Below, one piece after another: positions 25,189 through 32,949 of a stretch of DNA of 64,000 nt (the first letter of the stretch is position 1; each line of letters begins with the position of its first letter). This stretch comes from a virus. The position numbers and the translations under genes were made by a program. The notes below the pieces were generated by a model, which saw nothing but the letters and a program-made list of their open reading frames with translations, made no database searches and was not told the origin of the DNA. The stretch lies in the IMG/VR virus record IMGVR_UViG_3300025098_000012, positions 1-64,000 of that record; one strand, given 5' to 3'.

Positions 25189-27918
25189 ATGTTTGCCGAT
25201 ATGCTTGAGTCATTAAGACGACCAAATATACAACCCAAGTTGTGGATGAAAGATTGCGAGTTAATCTTAGGCACAAAGGAAAACCTAGACCAATGTATTG
25301 ATGAGTGTATCAACAGCGTTGCGTATGGGCTTGACCTTGAGACAACAGGTCTTGATAATCGTGTGTTCAACGGACGCACAAGAGATACGATTGTAGGGGT
25401 CTGCTTGTCAGCCCATAAGGATAAGGGGTACTATTTCCCTGTTGGTCATCAAGAGGGTGTGGAACATAACATTCCTTGGAGATTGATGTATCCTGCACTT
25501 GAGCGTCTGCTTGACCTCTCTGTGAAAGCAGAGCCTATATTCCACAACGCCGCTTTTGACCAAGAGTTTTTGGAGTTCAACGAGTACAAGTCGGGTCTTG
25601 GTGAGGAGCGTTGGGACTCATTTGAATGGCACGACACCTATATCATTCAGTATCTCTTGAACCCTCGTGAAAAAGGTGGTCGAGGACTAAAGCATTTAAC
25701 TAATGCCCACCTTGAGCGAGAGATGATTGAGCTATCAGATCTTATGCCCGATGCTCCCGACAAGAACTACTCCAAACTTGATGTGAGTTGGGAACCATGT
25801 GTTTGGTATGCCGCTAGTGATGCAATGTGTACGCTTGGACTATGGGAAGTACTTTATAAGAAGTACACCGAAGCTAAAGAACACACTAACTCGATGTATA
25901 AGTTAGAGCGTATGTGTCTACTTTCAACTCGTTGGATGCACAGAAATCGTGTCTACATTGATCGAGACACAGCCTTAAAGTATAGCCAACAGGGGCAGAA
26001 GCTATGGTTCGACTCTCTGATTGATGTCTATGATGGAGCAAAAGAAATCTTAGGTCGAGACATTACCCCTAACTATGTTCGAGTCCTTAAAGGAGATCTG
26101 AAGGGAGAAAACAAGTTTAACCACATGGAAGTGGAGGGGATGAGCTATAAGACTCGTGTAGACGAAGCTCGTAAAGAAGCCTCTCGACTTTACCCCGATG
26201 AAAAGGGAGTAGTCACTAAGGCTGTGAAGATTATCGGTAAGAGTGTAGGTACAGAGGAGATTGAGTTTCCACTTACTTATGACATCCTATCCCCTCAAAA
26301 GCTCGGCTTGTTATTTAGAGAGTTGAGTGTTCCAGGTCTTAAGGCGAGTGAAAAATCGGGTCAGGTCGTTACTTCCAAAGACATTCTTGAAGAGGTCATT
26401 GAGAAGGCTTCTGATGACTTTCCATTTATGGCTAAGGTTAAGACCTTTCGTGAGCTTGGGAAGGCAATGGGTCAGTATCTCATTCCATTTGTAGAAGATG
26501 TTGGACCAGATGGGACTCTCAAGCCTAAGTTTGATCAGTTTGCCGCTGACACAGGTCGTTTTTCATGTAAGACGAATAGTAAGCCTTGGAAAGTTAAAGA
26601 TGGAGGGTGTCGTGTTCCCTTTCAAGGCATACCTGCTACCTATGACCCAAATAAACCCGAAGCTGTTGCTAAGATGCGTTCTTGTGTGGCTGTGCGTGAT
26701 GACGATTGGTGGTTAGCGGCCATTGATTACGCAGGTGTAGAGCTTCGGCTAGTTACGAACTTGAGTCTTGAGCCTAAGTGGATCAAGGCTTTCTTTGAAT
26801 GTTCAGAATGTGGCACAGCTTACCCACAAGAAATTCAAGAAGACGGATTCGCCAAAGCACCTCCATCTAACTGCGTGAACTGTGGGTCTGATAAGATTGG
26901 AGACTTACATACGATCACAGCAGTTGCGTTTTATGGCGAGGGAGCTAAGAAGCGTGATGATTGGAAAGCGTTAAGAGGTAATGGTAAGGGTTGCAACTTT
27001 GCTTTGTCTTATGGTGGTACAGGTAAGGCTGTTCAGCGTACTATTGGTTGTTCAGCCGAAGAAGCAGATGAGAAGTTCAAGAAGTTTACATCAACTTATA
27101 GTGAACTGACTAAATGGTGGTCTAAGCAACACAACTTTGGTCGTAAGCATGGATATGTAAAGACAGGTATGGGTCGTGTTCAACCATTACCCGACATCAA
27201 GTCTGATGACTTTAGGTTTAAATCCAAAGATGAGCGTAAGGCTGTTAATGGTCCAGTACAGGGTACGAGTGCTGATGTCACCAAGTTGGCGATGAGCTTC
27301 ATCTACCAAGAGACTAAGAAGCGTGGTTGGCAAGATAAACTGATGATGATCTTGACCGTCCATGACGAAATCGTGTTCGAGATCCATAAGTCGATCTTGA
27401 AAGAGGCGATTGATATGATCTCCGAGATGATGACTCGCAACAAAGTGATTAAGCGTCTAGGTTGGCGAGTGCCTTTACTTGTCGATGTTGAGCTTGGTAA
27501 GGATTGGACTGTTCCTTTTGATGTGAAAGATGTGATTGCAGGAGAAGCAGGGGATAAGGTCATTAACGCTAAGTACAAGTGCAAGGATTGTGGTGAAAAG
27601 ACTCCTCGTGACCCTAAACCGACTGCGTGTATGCACTGTGGTTCGACTAACATTAAAATTGATTACAAAGATGACTTCATTGCCAAGATCAAGAAGCAGA
27701 CGGAACAACTTTATGCCGACTATGGGGTAAATCCCGATGAAGTTGTCAAAGAGGTGGTTGTAGAAGACCCTGTTGAGAAATCGTCCGATAAGCCCACCTT
27801 TTGTGTTGAGGGACTGACGGAAGAAATCGCAAAAAACCTGTCCGATTGGATTAAATCGCAAGATGGTGAGTATGATGTGGTATATGAAGGACGGAGTATT
27901 ATTGCATTATTAGAATGA
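25189..27918 (+). CDS. polA: Family A DNA polymerase with 3'-5' exonuclease and two zinc ribbons (909 aa)
   Basis: The start at ATG 25189 is chosen over an upstream GTG because AGGAGG sits eight bases before it. The exonuclease domain opens with LDLETTGLD (~48-56) and FHNAAFDQEFL. The polymerase motifs follow: motif A DYAGVELR (~513-520), motif B around KALRGNGKGCNFALSYG (~594-608) and motif C TVHDE (~723-727). Between A and B is an extra CSECG...CVNCG zinc ribbon (~538-567). A second ribbon (CKDCG...CMHCG) lies near 798-818, after the polymerase domain. Together they mark this as the phage replicative polymerase with unusual insertions. No 5' nuclease domain is present. Confidence 0.95.
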   Translation: MFADMLESLRRPNIQPKLWMKDCELILGTKENLDQCIDECINSVAYGLDLETTGLDNRVFNGRTRDTIVGVCLSAHKDKGYYFPVGHQEGVEHNIPWRLMYPALERLLDLSVKAEPIFHNAAFDQEFLEFNEYKSGLGEERWDSFEWHDTYIIQYLLNPREKGGRGLKHLTNAHLEREMIELSDLMPDAPDKNYSKLDVSWEPCVWYAASDAMCTLGLWEVLYKKYTEAKEHTNSMYKLERMCLLSTRWMHRNRVYIDRDTALKYSQQGQKLWFDSLIDVYDGAKEILGRDITPNYVRVLKGDLKGENKFNHMEVEGMSYKTRVDEARKEASRLYPDEKGVVTKAVKIIGKSVGTEEIEFPLTYDILSPQKLGLLFRELSVPGLKASEKSGQVVTSKDILEEVIEKASDDFPFMAKVKTFRELGKAMGQYLIPFVEDVGPDGTLKPKFDQFAADTGRFSCKTNSKPWKVKDGGCRVPFQGIPATYDPNKPEAVAKMRSCVAVRDDDWWLAAIDYAGVELRLVTNLSLEPKWIKAFFECSECGTAYPQEIQEDGFAKAPPSNCVNCGSDKIGDLHTITAVAFYGEGAKKRDDWKALRGNGKGCNFALSYGGTGKAVQRTIGCSAEEADEKFKKFTSTYSELTKWWSKQHNFGRKHGYVKTGMGRVQPLPDIKSDDFRFKSKDERKAVNGPVQGTSADVTKLAMSFIYQETKKRGWQDKLMMILTVHDEIVFEIHKSILKEAIDMISEMMTRNKVIKRLGWRVPLLVDVELGKDWTVPFDVKDVIAGEAGDKVINAKYKCKDCGEKTPRDPKPTACMHCGSTNIKIDYKDDFIAKIKKQTEQLYADYGVNPDEVVKEVVVEDPVEKSSDKPTFCVEGLTEEIAKNLSDWIKSQDGEYDVVYEGRSIIALLE

Positions 27919-27928
27919 GAGTAAGCAT

Positions 27929-28516
27929 ATGAAGCCCAATAAAGATTTCTTTTTAGAGTGTAATGAGGGTGGGTTAATGAGTCCACCAGAGTTTGAACGC
28001 ACTTTTTGTAATCAATGTAAGAACCGACAATGTGTTCGAGCTGATTGGGCTTTTAGCACTTGGGATAAGCGTATCCTTACTCAAGTAGATCGCTTATTAA
28101 CAAACCCTAACATCGTACTTCAAGCAGAAGCGAGTCGATGGGAAGGTGTTTCAGACTTTGAGGGTTTTCAAGAGCCACAAGAGATAGAGGTGTGGGGTGT
28201 CCCTCAAGAACCACAAGCACCTTTGATTGTAGATGATGAGGAAGATACAATCCCTGCTCCTCCTGTAGAACCTCCAGAGATTGAAGAGGAAGAAGATGCT
28301 GTGGTAACCTCAGCACCTAAGATCGACTTACAGCCTCAGCCGATACCTCAACCACAGGTGTATCATAACCCTTTGAATACACCTCCACAAGAAATCACGA
28401 TAGGTGAAGCACCTAAGCCTGCTCAAACACAGTCTCGCCCTAAGAGGTTTCAAGAAGACCCCTGGGCAGTTTCTGAAACGCTACCTGTAGGTGGCAAGTT
28501 TAAGATGGGGAAGTAA
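27929..28516 (+). CDS. Cys-motif protein with acidic/proline-rich tail (195 aa)
   Basis: It follows the polymerase by 10 bp in the same operon. The N-terminal ~60 residues hold a Cys cluster (C11, then CNQCKNRQC at ~27-35) likely to bind zinc, and a helix (STWDKRILTQVDRLL). From ~80 on, the chain is low-complexity, rich in Pro, Glu and Gln, and ends in a basic VGGKFKMGK. Disordered acidic tails ending in basic residues are common in phage replication accessory proteins. Function unknown; polymerase-linked by position. Confidence 0.7.
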   Translation: MKPNKDFFLECNEGGLMSPPEFERTFCNQCKNRQCVRADWAFSTWDKRILTQVDRLLTNPNIVLQAEASRWEGVSDFEGFQEPQEIEVWGVPQEPQAPLIVDDEEDTIPAPPVEPPEIEEEEDAVVTSAPKIDLQPQPIPQPQVYHNPLNTPPQEITIGEAPKPAQTQSRPKRFQEDPWAVSETLPVGGKFKMGK

Positions 28517-28518
28517 GT

Positions 28519-28722
28519 ATGATAGAGCTAGTAATATGTAAACACATCCGTAATGGGTACAAAGTCGTTTTACCTAAAAGCATGAATGTAAAGGTCTTAC
28601 CTAAATACACTAAAGGGATTGTATCTAGCCCATCCGAGTTGAAGCCTAATGATAAGATTAAGTTTGTAGGGTGGGTGTCAGCTTCAAATGATGATCGTTC
28701 ATTATGGCGAGATTATCTTTGA
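28519..28722 (+). CDS. Small hypothetical protein (67 aa)
   Basis: It begins two bases after the preceding stop, with GGGGAAGTAAGT as the nearest ribosome site. The product is basic and strand-rich (VICKHIRNGYKVVLP, then KIKFVGWVSA). Its last 19 bases overlap the next gene. A small beta-barrel nucleic-acid-binding fold is conceivable, but nothing diagnostic is seen. Co-directional with the polymerase. Confidence 0.5.
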   Translation: MIELVICKHIRNGYKVVLPKSMNVKVLPKYTKGIVSSPSELKPNDKIKFVGWVSASNDDRSLWRDYL

Positions 28723-29072
28723 AATATGAGCGTCTTGTTAAGCCATCTAAAGTCCTTCCTCCCGACCTTATAAGAGGCTATTATGAACAAGACCTTAAGA
28801 GTATTAAAGAGATCGAGGCTTGGCTCTCTAAGAATGGGTTGACCATATTATTTACGCTTGGGGAAGCCTACGGAAATGAGAGTGTTTATTTAGGTGAAGA
28901 TAGTCGTGTCTATATAGGAACTGAAAAGATCCCTCGCATTGACTGGTTAAAGAAACAGATCTTAAGAGTAAGTACAGAGCTTTTACAACAAGCGATTAGA
29001 GAGGGTTGGACTCGCAAAAAAATGTTTGAAGTGCTTAAAAAAAGGTCTGAAGAAGAGAACAAGATAGTATAA
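28704..29072 (+). CDS. Small charged hypothetical protein (122 aa)
   Basis: Its ATG lies inside the end of the preceding gene without a clear Shine-Dalgarno, so it probably depends on translational coupling. The chain is helical and rich in Lys, Glu and Arg, with YYEQDLKSIKEIEAWLSKNG in the middle and a basic C-terminal helix (WTRKKMFEVLKKRSEEE). No family was recognised. Position in the polymerase operon suggests an early function. Start position is uncertain. Confidence 0.6.
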   Translation: MARLSLKYERLVKPSKVLPPDLIRGYYEQDLKSIKEIEAWLSKNGLTILFTLGEAYGNESVYLGEDSRVYIGTEKIPRIDWLKKQILRVSTELLQQAIREGWTRKKMFEVLKKRSEEENKIV

Positions 29073-29134
29073 TGAGCGTGTTGAGTGGGCGATCCACTCA
29101 TAAACTCAAACCATACACAACAGGAGAAATCACT

Positions 29135-29323
29135 ATGAGTGGTATCGCTGATCGTATTGCAAATCTAAAGCAACTTCTCACTGACCTTGAGTCAGACGCA
29201 ACCAAGACAGACAGTGGTAATAAGGCCGCAGGTACTCGTGTTCGTAAGACACTTCAAGAAGTGGTCAACGAGTCTAAAGAGATCCGTAAGGCTGTCATCG
29301 AGGCTCGTAATAGCGACAGCTAA
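29135..29323 (+). CDS. Hc1-like histone-type DNA-binding protein (62 aa)
   Basis: The ATG at 29135 has CAGGAG eight bases before it; the longer frame from 29072 has no good site. The sequence IANLKQLLTDLESDATKTDS, then GNKAAGTRVRKTLQ, closely follows the N-terminal helical domain of chlamydial histone Hc1. In particular it keeps the GNKAA-x-RVR segment. It lacks the long Lys/Ala-rich tail of true Hc1. Short Hc1-like proteins occur in various bacteria and phages and are thought to coat or bridge DNA. Position between replication and small genes is consistent with genome condensation. Confidence 0.7.
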   Translation: MSGIADRIANLKQLLTDLESDATKTDSGNKAAGTRVRKTLQEVVNESKEIRKAVIEARNSDS

Positions 29324-29338
29324 TCGAACCTCTATACA

Positions 29339-29354
29339 ACACACACACACACAC
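29339..29354 (+). repeat. (AC)8 microsatellite in a 5' leader
   Basis: Sixteen bases of uninterrupted AC dinucleotides lie between the Hc1-like gene and the next gene, immediately before its Shine-Dalgarno (AGAAAGGA). Confidence 0.8.
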
Positions 29355-29370
29355 AGAAAGGACATGACCT

Positions 29371-29679
29371 ATGTCTAACTTAAAAGGCGATCTAGCCCCT
29401 AAGCCAAATAAGACACCTTATGAGCTTCGGCTTGAGATTTTACATCTCGCTCAACACATCGTTGAAGACAATGTTGAAAAACAAATTCAGTATATGCACT
29501 CACAAGGCGACATTGCAGGTAGCTTTTATGATCGTCATGAAGATACGATTGGTGTAGCTGCCGCTGAGTTGATTGCCTCAGCGAAAGAAAACATTGAGGG
29601 TTTGAAAATGCCCCCAATGGGGGTTGACGAAGTTTTGAGTATTGCGAAAAAGTTAAATAACTTTGTCTCCAATGGGTGA
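29371..29679 (+). CDS. Conserved-looking hypothetical protein (102 aa)
   Basis: The N-terminal segment TPYELRLEILHLAQHIVEDN resembles short helical proteins often encoded by T4-like marine phages, which start with a similar Tyr-Glu-Leu-Arg helix. The remainder is helical with a Pro/Met-rich turn (LKMPPMGVDEVL) and ends KKLNNFVSNG. AAGGACATGACCT precedes the start. It is the last gene before a strong terminator. Function unknown. Confidence 0.7.
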   Translation: MSNLKGDLAPKPNKTPYELRLEILHLAQHIVEDNVEKQIQYMHSQGDIAGSFYDRHEDTIGVAAAELIASAKENIEGLKMPPMGVDEVLSIAKKLNNFVSNG

Positions 29680-29717
29680 CAAGTCATATAACTAAAGCAT
29701 ATTCATTTGTGTCGGAG

Positions 29718-29758
29718 AAACCCTCGATTGCCCCAGTGGTGGTCGGGGGTTTTTCTTT
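29718..29758 (+). terminator. Rho-independent terminator of the polymerase operon
   Basis: AAACCCTCGA pairs with TCGGGGGTTT (10 bp with one G-U) across a loop of about 15 nt, followed directly by TTTTTCTTT. It closes the rightward operon 40 bp after its last stop and sits against the stop of the converging deaminase gene. Confidence 0.85.
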
Positions 29759-30113
29759 AGAGGTCGCAGAACTGACCCCACCAATCAGTATAGGTGACTT
29801 TGACCACATTAGATTTCTCGATGTGCCTTCGGCAATACTTACAAGGTCGAGCCATTGTCATCGTACCGTCTTTGAGAAATCTAATGACCTCAAGGCGATC
29901 TCCTTTTTGAGTATGCCTAAGAGCATCCATTTCAGCGTGTAGGTTGGAAACGAGAGTTCCGTCTTTAACCCTCCGAGCAAACCTTAAGTCTGTCTTGCTT
30001 GAGTTTACACCGATGTAAACAGGCTTCTTTTTTCTGAATACAATACAAGCGACATGGTACTTTTCACCATTAGACAATGCCATTCTCATAGCTTGTTTAT
30101 AAATGCGTTTCAT
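29757..30113 (-). CDS. Cytidine/deoxycytidylate deaminase-family protein (118 aa)
   Basis: The zinc site is complete: HAE at residues 59-61 (zinc His and catalytic Glu) and PCKYC at 90-94 (two zinc Cys). This is the deaminase signature. With the short length and phage context, conversion of dCMP or cytidine to the uracil form is the likely reaction, supplying dUMP for the thymidylate-synthase-like enzyme encoded ~10 kb away. The dCMP-specific allosteric elements cannot be seen, and a base- or RNA-editing deaminase remains possible. No convincing Shine-Dalgarno precedes the start. Confidence 0.8.
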   Translation of the reverse strand: MKRIYKQAMRMALSNGEKYHVACIVFRKKKPVYIGVNSSKTDLRFARRVKDGTLVSNLHAEMDALRHTQKGDRLEVIRFLKDGTMTMARPCKYCRRHIEKSNVVKVTYTDWWGQFCDL

Positions 30114-30128
30114 AATAGGAGGTACATT

Positions 30129-30197
30129 ATGTGTTATTATGACCCGATACTTTTGATGTGTATATGCGAGATTATTGAAGAGCTACTTGTAGTTTGA
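30129..30197 (+). CDS. Possible 22-aa hydrophobic micro-peptide
   Basis: AGGAGG lies six bases before an ATG opening a 22-codon frame (MCYYDPILLMCICEIIEELL to a TGA at 30195) in the gap between two leftward genes. The ribosome site is the best in the gap, but there is no adjacent rightward transcription unit. It may be chance. Confidence 0.2.
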   Translation: MCYYDPILLMCICEIIEELLVV

Positions 30198-30611
30198 TTT
30201 ATCGAGAGCGTCCTCTAAGGCTTTCGCATTGAAGCCATAGTCGTGATACTTTTTAAGGACTCTCCAAAGATACTCTTCTTCTGGAGATATGAGATTTTTG
30301 TTCTCGGTGTAATAGACATGGGCTGTTACATATTCACCATTATCACACATGACATCCATGATTGAACAAGAACACCCTTCAAATGGTTCGGGTAGCTCCC
30401 AATGATCTACGGTATAGAGGACACCCTCTAAGTAGTCGTTCATCTTCCCTGCTATCATAGAGCAGAAGCCTTGCTCCCCTTCGCTTTTGTTCGAGAAGAT
30501 CAGTTTGAACCCTCTAATCATTGCAAACTTATAAAATCGTGCTGATGGGTATTGATCGACCATAGTGTGTTCTTCGAGGCTTAATCCGTAAGCAAAGTAG
30601 AGTGCTTTCAT
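30183..30611 (-). CDS. Gamma-glutamylcyclotransferase-like (GGCT/AIG2) protein (142 aa)
   Basis: The ATG at 30611 is preceded by GAAAGGA; the longer frame lacks such a site. The N-terminus ALYFAYGLSL corresponds to the GGCT glycine-rich loop (YGSNL in most members), followed by a KLIFSNKSEG-type strand and EGVLYTVDHWEL, the usual second core element. GGCT-fold proteins cyclise or cleave gamma-glutamyl amines; phage members are mostly uncharacterised. The loop has Leu-Ser in place of Ser-Asn and the catalytic Glu is not certain, so activity is uncertain. Confidence 0.7.
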   Translation of the reverse strand: MKALYFAYGLSLEEHTMVDQYPSARFYKFAMIRGFKLIFSNKSEGEQGFCSMIAGKMNDYLEGVLYTVDHWELPEPFEGCSCSIMDVMCDNGEYVTAHVYYTENKNLISPEEEYLWRVLKKYHDYGFNAKALEDALDKSNYK

Positions 30612-30622
30612 CGCATTTCCTT

Positions 30623-30943
30623 TCAGTGATGAACGACAAGGGCTGCCGCTCCGCATAGACAAAGTGCTAAAACACCTTTCCAGTTAAACCCGAAAAAGTA
30701 GCAGTTAAGAATAAGGTCTACAGTTAAGCTACACAATCCCCAAGTAACTCCTGCTTTCCACACATCACCCATTTCAATAAGTTTCCACCAAGCGTACAGG
30801 GTCATATAGTTGGTGAACAAGCTCGTGTAGAGCCACCATTTAAATGGCGACCAATCGAACCCATAAATGACTTTGGCATTTCCTTTGAACCAAAACACTA
30901 TATTAGCGAGGCATAACAGACCCACAGGGATGATATAATTCAT
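30623..30943 (-). CDS. Small multi-spanning membrane protein (106 aa)
   Basis: Hydrophobic segments are visible at about residues 3-20 (YIIPVGLLCLANIVFWF), 36-55, 68-84 and 88-104. The aromatic turn GFDWSPFKWWLYTSLFTNYM is distinctive. Proteins of this size and pattern occur in marine myophages without known function. Its ATG directly follows the stop of the upstream gene (TAA then ATG), so translation is probably coupled. It may act in the host inner membrane, for example in exclusion or transport, but this is speculation. Confidence 0.7.
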   Translation of the reverse strand: MNYIIPVGLLCLANIVFWFKGNAKVIYGFDWSPFKWWLYTSLFTNYMTLYAWWKLIEMGDVWKAGVTWGLCSLTVDLILNCYFFGFNWKGVLALCLCGAAALVVHH

Positions 30944-31396
30944 TTAATGCACCAGACAGTCTACTTCAAAATCGTACCCCAAGAAAGAGGGTACAATCTG
31001 ATGTGGGTCTGTTAACAGTGAAGGTTCTGATTGAAAATCTATGTCCGATAGAAATCCCTCGAACCCTTCTCCTTTAAAGTAAGACATCCCAAAAATTGAC
31101 TGTTCTCCACTCCTGCTATCTTCAATCAAGCACCAAAAAACGAAACCTATACTTTTTTCTTCTTCGTACATTTTTTGATGTGCTATAAAAGACCAAAATT
31201 CAGGATTAACATCTTGCAGGATTTCTGGTAAAGAGAATCCGAGCATAACTTTATTATGAAGTAAATCATCACCTGTCATAATAGACAAATGAGGAGGTAA
31301 AGTAGATACATCAAGACCGTAATCTCTAGCACCCGTTACCGTTGTGCTTATCATGTTATAGGCTTCGTTATGAAAGTCAAAAGGGGAAATGTTCAT
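30944..31396 (-). CDS. Hypothetical acidic protein (150 aa)
   Basis: The ATG at 31396 is favoured because GGAG lies five bases upstream. It forms one half of a CATG sequence whose other strand starts a rightward gene. The product is acidic and aromatic (EFWSFIAHQKMYEEEKSIGF, MSYFKGEGFEGFLSDI), probably a compact cytoplasmic protein. No family was recognised. It is followed without spacing by the membrane protein gene, so the two may work together. Confidence 0.65.
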   Translation of the reverse strand: MNISPFDFHNEAYNMISTTVTGARDYGLDVSTLPPHLSIMTGDDLLHNKVMLGFSLPEILQDVNPEFWSFIAHQKMYEEEKSIGFVFWCLIEDSRSGEQSIFGMSYFKGEGFEGFLSDIDFQSEPSLLTDPHQIVPSFLGYDFEVDCLVH

Positions 31397-31649
31397 GTCA
31401 ACTCCATTAAGATCTGCTAGGTCTATCCAACAAAAACTCCTCACAAGCAAGGAAGCTATCAGATCAGTTATTTCTTATTGTACTTATAGAAAAGACGATA
31501 GGGTATGCTCCGATAAAGATTTAGCGAAAAAACTCAAGCAAGTAGATCGAGAGATTGGTAGATTACTAGAGTATGTTCAATCCTTAGAGGGTCAAACTCG
31601 AAGAACACTGCGAGAAGAACGACTTAAAAAAGAAAGAGAGAATAGATAA
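31395..31649 (+). CDS. Basic helical hypothetical protein (84 aa)
   Basis: The ATG at 31395 has AGGGG eight bases upstream, better than an ATG at 31389 only two bases from that site. The second half is a highly charged helix (DKDLAKKLKQVDREIGRLLE to LKKERENR), probably a coiled coil. Its stop overlaps the start of the FmdB-like gene (TAATG). Its start codon shares two bases with the start codon of the divergent gene. Function unknown. Confidence 0.6.
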   Translation: MSTPLRSARSIQQKLLTSKEAIRSVISYCTYRKDDRVCSDKDLAKKLKQVDREIGRLLEYVQSLEGQTRRTLREERLKKERENR

Positions 31650-31831
31650 TGCCTACTTATAACTACAGATGCAAAAACGAAGAGTGTAAACATGAGTTTC
31701 AAGCGATGCACAAGATGAGCGACCCACCACCCCCATGCCCTAAATGTAGTGGTGAACAGGTTGAGAAGCTGATAAAGGGTATGAACTTTGTCTTAAAAGG
31801 TAGTGGATGGTTCAATTCTGGTGGATACTGA
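31649..31831 (+). CDS. FmdB-type zinc ribbon protein (60 aa)
   Basis: Matches the FmdB/CxxC-CxxC family: MPTYNYRCKNEECKHEF provides the first Cys pair, CPKC the second, and the C-terminal KLIKGMNFVLKGSGWFNSGG is the characteristic ending. Bacterial members are small putative regulators. The short ribbon alone could bind DNA, RNA or protein. It is translationally coupled to the preceding coiled-coil gene. Confidence 0.85.
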   Translation: MPTYNYRCKNEECKHEFQAMHKMSDPPPPCPKCSGEQVEKLIKGMNFVLKGSGWFNSGGY

Positions 31832-32111
31832 TCTGCTTAAGTCTCTTGTCAACCATCCCAAATGGGTATGGCAAATGGGCCTGCTAGGTTTCCCCTACTT
31901 TAAACCGACACAGAGGGTTAGGAAGATAGGAGTTGGGGATGACTCTTGGCTTCCTGCTTTAGATGATCCTGTGACTCTCGGCTACTTACACCACCTGTAT
32001 GTAATCAATAATGGGTCTGTAAGGCGAGATGGTGAGCTATGGGTAAGCTCACATGGGGTTGAGGGAAAAGACTTAGCAGATGTGCTTGTAGAGTCTTTCC
32101 TCAAACTTTAA
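31803..32111 (+). CDS. Hypothetical protein, start uncertain (102 aa)
   Basis: The frame opens at a GTG inside the end of the FmdB-like gene; a second GTG at 31821 is also possible and no ATG is available nearby. The product is a small mixed protein (WVWQMGLLGFPYFKP, then LHHLYVINNGSVRRDG and a C-terminal helix). No motif was recognised. The overlap suggests coupling to the zinc ribbon gene. It converges with the GIY-YIG gene with a 4-bp gap. Confidence 0.55.
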   Translation: MDGSILVDTDLLKSLVNHPKWVWQMGLLGFPYFKPTQRVRKIGVGDDSWLPALDDPVTLGYLHHLYVINNGSVRRDGELWVSSHGVEGKDLADVLVESFLKL

Positions 32112-32115
32112 TAGT

Positions 32116-32442
32116 TTAAAATCTAGGTTCTCTACCTCGACACCACTTAGACTGTTCCTCTGTCCAATAGAGCCTAGCCTTACCACGCTTCTTCTTTAGA
32201 GCCATTTCAGCTTTCATGGCTTCTGATCTGTTAGCGTATGGACCATAGGTACACATTAACACCCAAGGTCGGTGCTTTGATGTGTACTTAGCACCACCTT
32301 TGATTTCTCCCTGGTGCTGTCTCAGCCTACGGTTAACATCTGTAGTGCAACCCACATAGAAAAAACCTGGTAGTTGTTTACCTGTCTTAGCTGATCTTCT
32401 CATCTGCTGACTCTGAATAACATATACGACCCATTCGCTCAT
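32116..32442 (-). CDS. GIY-YIG endonuclease-like protein, UPF0213 type (108 aa)
   Basis: The start at 32442 follows AAAGGA; upstream residues in the longer frame look non-coding. The GIY-YIG core is clear: VVYVIQS (~5-11), FFYVGCT (~27-33), the catalytic-type RRLRQH (~38-43), a Gly-rich turn (GEIKGGAKYT) and a helix with the expected Glu (SEAMKAEMALKKKRG). Stand-alone members process branched or damaged DNA, or act as homing-type nucleases. The C-terminus is short, so DNA specificity is unknown. It diverges from an RVAYRY-tagged gene. Confidence 0.85.
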   Translation of the reverse strand: MSEWVVYVIQSQQMRRSAKTGKQLPGFFYVGCTTDVNRRLRQHQGEIKGGAKYTSKHRPWVLMCTYGPYANRSEAMKAEMALKKKRGKARLYWTEEQSKWCRGREPRF

Positions 32443-32493
32443 TTGTAGTTCCTTTATACACTGCTTTAGGTGATCTATTATACTAAAGGAAAT

Positions 32494-32949
32494 ATGATGA
32501 GAAATCATAACAAGATGGCAAGTCGAGTTGCATATCGCTACATGAAACAAGCAGGTCTATTGAGTAAGATCGTAGATTTCTTTACCGAGAGTCCTCGTGA
32601 GAAAGAGAAGAAGCCTGTGTTTGATGTCGCTAAAGTCTGGGTGACAGCAGGTATCTATGGGGCTACTATGGGTTGGGTATCAAAGACTCTTAAGCTCAAA
32701 GGCAAAGATACTGCGATCATTGACTACAAAGGGGATAATCTCAAGCTCTCCATCTCACAAGAACGAGTTAGGGGGATGAAGGACAATGGGGGCATCAAAG
32801 GAGACTTCTTTGTAGTGATTTCTTTGACTGGTGTTGATAAGAACATACCTAAGAGTCAGTTAGATAAAGTCTTAGCAGGTATTCTTAGAGAGGTTCGGCT
32901 TGAACCCGACTTTACCGAAACTCCTGTTGAACACCCCAATATGCGTTAG
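32494..32949 (+). CDS. RVAYRYM-tagged hypothetical protein (151 aa)
   Basis: AAAGGA precedes tandem ATG codons. The N-terminus NKMASRVAYRYMKQAGLLSK carries the shared tag, followed by a helix and a basic region. The body is a small alpha/beta domain (IIDYKGDNLKLSIS, GDFFVVISLTGVDK) with similarities in layout, but not obvious sequence, to the tagged 122-aa protein at 19900. Its stop overlaps the converging gene by four bases. It sits alone and rightward among accessory genes, far from the other tagged proteins, which argues that the tag is functional. Confidence 0.7.
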   Translation: MMRNHNKMASRVAYRYMKQAGLLSKIVDFFTESPREKEKKPVFDVAKVWVTAGIYGATMGWVSKTLKLKGKDTAIIDYKGDNLKLSISQERVRGMKDNGGIKGDFFVVISLTGVDKNIPKSQLDKVLAGILREVRLEPDFTETPVEHPNMR

